Assembly (NCBI GenBank): GCA_002898975.1
Contig: BEID01000021.1
Location: 1 to 9,717 of the forward strand
Length of the DNA: 9,717 bases
Direction: 5' to 3'
DNA from: a bacterium HR27
Lineage (GTDB): Bacteria; Chloroflexota; Chloroflexia; Thermomicrobiales; Thermomicrobiaceae
The notes beneath the pieces were generated by a model. It was not told the DNA's origin. It was given only the letters and a program-made list of their open reading frames with translations, and did no database searches. The position numbers and the translations under genes were made by a program. The stretch's first letter is position 1. Every line of letters starts with the position of its first letter. Of this stretch, positions 7,251 through 9,717 are shown piece by piece.

Positions 7251-8032
7251 GCTCCGTATCCGCGACCAACTCGTCGTGTCAGGCCCAGTCGCTCGACACC
7301 CTGGATCGCTCCCTGCAGCAAGAAGCCGATATCGCTCCCGGCAGTCACGAAGCGGAATCCCTGGGCTGCCCGCTGCAGCGCATCCTCGATACTGTACGCA
7401 GCATAGCCAGCGATCTTCCCCGTATTCCGGCACGCTTCCAGTACGCGTTCGATCGCCCGCTGCTGTCGCTCGTCTTCCTCTGCGTGGCGCGGATCGACAC
7501 CGAGGGAGAGAGCCAAATCACCCGGACCGATCCAGCACCCGTCGATACCGGTAACCGAGAGAATGGCTTCGGCATTTTCCACTGCCTGCGCGCTTTCGAT
7601 CTGGACAGCCACGAACAACTCTCGGTCGATCCACTCCGGGTAGTCCGATCCGTAGACACGCGCACGTCCCCAGCCCCAGGAACGCTTCCCGAGCGGTGGG
7701 AAACGGCACGCATCGGCAACCGCCTGTGCATCTTCCCGCGTGTGCACGAGTGGCACGATGATCCCGAGTGCTCCATCGTCGAGCAGGCGGCCGATCAGCG
7801 TATAGTCATTCCGCGCTACCCGCGCCATGGTCACGGCATGACCACAGGAAAGCGCCATGAGGGTAGCGATAATGGAGTCCGATCCGAAGGTGCCGTGCTG
7901 CGTGTCCAGCAGGATAAAGTCGATCCCGCAGTCCGCCAGAGCTTCGGCGACCAGCGGTGCACCGAGCTGCAACGTGTAGCCGAAAGCCGGCTGTCCGGCC
8001 AGCATCTTGCGCTTTGCCGTGTTTTCGCGCAT
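7247..8032 (-). CDS. HpcH/HpaI family class II aldolase
   Basis: Divalent-metal-dependent aldolase with a TIM-barrel fold. Known relatives split 4-hydroxy-2-oxo acids or 2-keto-3-deoxy sugar acids to pyruvate plus an aldehyde. 261 residues, normal length. Positions expected from HpaI are present: Asp43 and His46 in LLDTQHG (the catalytic dyad), Arg71 in MARVARND, Glu146 in VQIES and Asp172 in GPGDLALSLG (metal ligands). Gln45 stands where HpaI has Glu; many relatives carry DMQHG, so this is subgroup variation, not damage. GKRSWGWGRARVYG at 115-128 matches the loop usual in this family. I chose ATG 8032 over the upstream ATG 8095 because GGAG lies nine bases before it and the fold begins there. 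The exact substrate is unknown. Probably first gene of an operon with the phosphatidyltransferase, which it overlaps by four bases, and folE. Confidence 0.92.
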   Translation of the reverse strand: MRENTAKRKMLAGQPAFGYTLQLGAPLVAEALADCGIDFILLDTQHGTFGSDSIIATLMALSCGHAVTMARVARNDYTLIGRLLDDGALGIIVPLVHTREDAQAVADACRFPPLGKRSWGWGRARVYGSDYPEWIDRELFVAVQIESAQAVENAEAILSVTGIDGCWIGPGDLALSLGVDPRHAEEDERQQRAIERVLEACRNTGKIAGYAAYSIEDALQRAAQGFRFVTAGSDIGFLLQGAIQGVERLGLTRRVGRGYGA

Positions 8033-8075
8033 GGTTTCTCGCTCCACCCCCCGCAACCGACCAGGCCTCGCCCCT

Positions 8076-8104
8076 ACACTACCCGAAAGGATCACCGCCG
8101 TGAA
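8076..8104 (-). promoter_or_regulatory. Weak candidate promoter for the aldolase operon
   Basis: On the minus strand TTCACG (8104-8099) and TAGTGT (8081-8076) are separated by 17 bp. They match the consensus in four and three of six positions. The predicted start near 8070 would leave a leader of about 40 bases. It is offered as the best candidate in this 204-bp gap, not as a confident call. Confidence 0.25.
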
Positions 8105-8112
8105 GCAGGTCG

Positions 8113-8150
8113 AGTCGCGTTGCTGGTACGCCGGTTCAGTCGCGTCCGGC
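8113..8150. repeat. Short direct repeat plus inverted repeat upstream of the helicase gene
   Basis: AGTCGCGT occurs at 8113-8120 and again at 8138-8145, a 25-bp period. An inverted repeat GCCGG (8130-8134) / CCGGC (8146-8150) encloses the second copy and the predicted helicase -35 box. This could be a regulator site, but 8-mers of this composition are common in GC-rich DNA. Confidence 0.35.
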
Positions 8151-8162
8151 AGGCACTATGGT
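8135..8162 (+). promoter_or_regulatory. Weak candidate promoter of the helicase gene
   Basis: TTCAGT (8135-8140) and TATGGT (8157-8162) with a 16-bp spacer; TATCCT at 8162-8167 is an alternative -10. Either gives a leader of about 60-70 bases that contains the hairpins described next. Confidence 0.3.
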
Positions 8163-8176
8163 ATCCTGAAAAGGTT

Positions 8177-8210
8177 GTGTGTTCCTCCGCACGAGGCCAC
8201 ACCGGAGAAC
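8177..8210 (+). promoter_or_regulatory. Mutually exclusive hairpins in the helicase leader
   Basis: Fold A pairs GTGTG (8177-8181) with CACAC (8198-8202) and, inside it, CCTC (8184-8187) with GAGG (8193-8196). Fold B pairs GTTCCTCCG (8181-8189, one bulged C) with CGGAGAAC (8203-8210). They share bases, so only one can form. CCTC could also pair with the GAGG of the ribosome site at 8223-8226. No U-run follows, so this is not a classical terminator. Leader-based control of a cold-shock-type helicase is inference. Confidence 0.35.
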
Positions 8211-8222
8211 CCAAAAACGAAC

Positions 8223-8228
8223 GAGGAG
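8223..8228 (+). promoter_or_regulatory. Ribosome binding site that decides the helicase start
   Basis: GAGGAG lies eight bases before GTG 8237 and fourteen before the in-frame ATG 8243. The spacing favours the GTG, adding two residues (Met-Ser) before the ATG-encoded Met. Confidence 0.6.
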
Positions 8229-8236
8229 CGATTTCA

Positions 8237-9717
8237 GTGAGTATGACACAGATCCCTACGGCGCGTCCGAACGCCTTCGCTGTGCTCGGTTTGCGCCGAG
8301 AGTTGCTCGAAGCCCTTCGTACCGTCGGCTTCGAGCACCCCCTGCCAGTACAGAGCGAGGCCATCCCAGTACTCCTGGCTGGCCGCGATGCGATCGTGCA
8401 GGCACACACCGGAACCGGCAAGACGGCAGCCTTCGCACTGCCGATCCTCGAGAGATTGGCACCCGATGGGCACGGGCCACAAGCGCTCGTCCTGACCCCA
8501 ACACGTGAGCTGGCGATCCAGGTTGCGGAGGCTATCCACCGACTCGGTCGCTATCTCGAGGCACGGGTCATCGCGCTCTACGGTGGACAGCCGATCGAGC
8601 GCCAGCTGCGCGCTCTGCGGCACCCGGTGGATATCGTCGTCGGAACACCGGGACGTATCATGGATCACCTTCGGCGTGGAACATTGCGTCTCGATTCCAT
8701 ACGCACCGTCGTGCTCGACGAGGCGGACGAGATGCTCGATATGGGATTCCTCGACGATGTCGAGTGGATCCTGGAACGCGTTCCCACCGAGCGACAAACG
8801 GCACTGTTTTCGGCAACCATGCCGGCACGTGTCCGGGAGCTAGCCCGCCGCTATCTCCGGAAACCGGTCATCATCGCTATCCACCCCGAGCACGTCACCG
8901 TGCCGCAGATCGAACAGTTCGTTTATGAAGTTGCCGGGACGGCGAAACTCGACGCACTCGCCCGCATCCTCGATTTCGAAGCGCCGGCATCTGCCATCGT
9001 CTTCGTTCGAACCAAGAGCGGTGCAGACGAACTGGCGCACAAACTGCAGGCGCTCGGCTATGCGGCAGAAGCGATCCATGGCGATCTCAGCCAGGCGATG
9101 CGCGACCGGGCAATGCAGCGCTTCCGGAGCGGACAGGTCGACCTGCTCGTCGCGACCGATGTCGCGGCCCGTGGGCTCGATATTCCACAAGTGAGCCACG
9201 TCATCAACTTCGACATTCCGGGCGATCCCGAATCCTACGTTCACCGTATCGGTCGCACCGGTCGCGCCGGCAGTGCTGGCATCGCGATCACGCTCGTCGA
9301 ACCGCGGGAGCGCTGGCTGCTCCGGACGATCGAACGCGCGATCGGCACGCGGCTCTCACCGCGGCGCATTCCGACGCGTGACGAGATCGTGCGGCGACAA
9401 CGCGAGATGCTCGGCACGTCGCTCGTCGAACTCATCGAGCGGGAGAACCTCGAGCTCGGGCGCCAGATCGTCAACCAGCTGCTCCCGTACCACGAAGCAG
9501 CCGACATCGCGGCAGCAGCCATCACGCTTCTCCTGCGCGAGCGCGGTTCGGATCCGGACCGCTTGCTGTCATCCGGCGAGGACAGCTGCGCCGAATCCGG
9601 CATGCGGCGTCTTCGCCTCGATGTGGGACGGCGCGACGGGGTTCGTGTCCACGACATCGTTGGCACGATCGCGAACGAAACCGGATTGCCGGCACGCGCG
9701 ATCGGACAGATCGATAT
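8237..9717 (+). CDS. deaD: DEAD-box ATP-dependent RNA helicase with DbpA-type C-terminal domain (cut by right edge)
   Basis: ATP-driven remodelling of RNA duplexes, typically in ribosome assembly, mRNA decay or cold adaptation. The frame is open for 493 residues to the window end. First RecA domain: Phe14 and Q-motif Gln39 (HPLPVQ, where PTPVQ or PTPIQ is usual), motif I AHTGTGKT 56-63, Ia PTREL 88-92, Ib TPGR 137-140, II DEAD 161-164, III SAT 192-194. Second RecA domain: IV IVFVRTK 254-260, V ATDVAARGLDI 306-316, VI HRIGRTGR 336-343. A helical charged stretch (about 380-435) sits where CshA/CsdA- and Hera-type helicases have a dimerisation region. From Met456 the sequence MRRLRLDVGRRDG...ANETGL...AIGQID is the start of the DbpA RNA-binding fold, which favours the DeaD/CsdA or Hera group over RhlE or SrmB. 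Divergent from the aldolase operon. The precise subfamily and role are inferred. Confidence 0.94.
   Translation, partial: MSMTQIPTARPNAFAVLGLRRELLEALRTVGFEHPLPVQSEAIPVLLAGRDAIVQAHTGTGKTAAFALPILERLAPDGHGPQALVLTPTRELAIQVAEAIHRLGRYLEARVIALYGGQPIERQLRALRHPVDIVVGTPGRIMDHLRRGTLRLDSIRTVVLDEADEMLDMGFLDDVEWILERVPTERQTALFSATMPARVRELARRYLRKPVIIAIHPEHVTVPQIEQFVYEVAGTAKLDALARILDFEAPASAIVFVRTKSGADELAHKLQALGYAAEAIHGDLSQAMRDRAMQRFRSGQVDLLVATDVAARGLDIPQVSHVINFDIPGDPESYVHRIGRTGRAGSAGIAITLVEPRERWLLRTIERAIGTRLSPRRIPTRDEIVRRQREMLGTSLVELIERENLELGRQIVNQLLPYHEAADIAAAAITLLLRERGSDPDRLLSSGEDSCAESGMRRLRLDVGRRDGVRVHDIVGTIANETGLPARAIGQID

Noticed and set aside
6378..7406. A 342-codon plus-strand open frame antisense to the phosphatidyltransferase
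   Set aside because: Arg/Pro/Glu-rich with no fold signature, while the minus strand carries the exact CDP-alcohol phosphatidyltransferase motif and membrane segments.
7251..7433. Extended N-terminus of the phosphatidyltransferase from an ATG at 7433
   Set aside because: It would overlap the aldolase coding region by about 180 bases with a Cys/Arg-rich segment that is clearly its shadow; GTG 7250 with a GTGA overlap is the simpler start.
8033..8095. Upstream ATG 8095 as the aldolase start
   Set aside because: The 21 extra residues are Gly/Arg-rich and unlike the family, the region contains the candidate promoter, and ATG 8032 has a properly spaced GGAG.
8234..8797. A 187-codon minus-strand open frame inside the helicase gene
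   Set aside because: Shadow of the DEAD-box reading frame; no motif and no plausible ribosome site or neighbour.
1..9717. Mobile elements, CRISPR arrays, tRNA/rRNA genes, toxin-antitoxin or defence genes
   Set aside because: Looked for repeats, transposase motifs, cloverleaf-like segments and small gene pairs on both strands and saw none that could be supported.

Overview
This is a GC-rich (roughly 60-65% by eye), gene-dense bacterial chromosomal stretch. It holds eight protein genes, two of them cut by the window edges. I see no RNA gene, insertion sequence, CRISPR array or phage gene. The C5 heme pathway, the HemC-HemD fusion, the DbpA-type helicase and the amino-acid composition suit a thermophilic Chloroflexota/Thermomicrobia-like organism. 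That placement is an impression from sequence style, not a demonstrated identification.

Layout. Positions 1-4297, minus strand: a compact tetrapyrrole operon transcribed hemCD - hemB - hemL - hemA. Three of the four genes overlap a neighbour by 1-4 bases. It covers every step from glutamyl-tRNA to uroporphyrinogen III, in reverse pathway order. hemA runs off the left edge. Positions 4298-4472: a 175-bp divergent control region with a -10-like box facing each way and a 21-bp near-palindrome between the two -35 regions. Positions 4473-5648, plus strand: a flavoprotein of the sulfide:quinone oxidoreductase (SQR) branch with all three redox cysteines in place. Positions 5667-8032, minus strand: an apparent operon reading HpcH/HpaI aldolase - CDP-alcohol phosphatidyltransferase - GTP cyclohydrolase I (folE), with a GTGA overlap between the first two. 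Positions 8033-8236: a second divergent control region with short direct and inverted repeats and a structured leader. Positions 8237-9717, plus strand: a DEAD-box RNA helicase with the start of a C-terminal DbpA RNA-binding domain, cut by the right edge.

How the genes work together. The hem operon converts glutamyl-tRNA to 5-aminolevulinate (HemA, HemL), then porphobilinogen (HemB), then uroporphyrinogen III (HemCD), the branch point for heme, siroheme and cobalamin. The divergent SQR-like flavoprotein would feed electrons to the quinone pool, so shared control with heme supply is plausible but unproven. The aldolase/phosphatidyltransferase/folE set joins central carbon, lipid head-group and folate-type chemistry with no obvious common pathway.

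Most of the window is conserved housekeeping metabolism, and I found no convincing new defence or mobile system. The points most worth a second look are the palindrome between the divergent promoters, the anti-collinear hem operon with its HemC-HemD fusion, the aldolase-phosphatidyltransferase pair, and the folded leader of the helicase.
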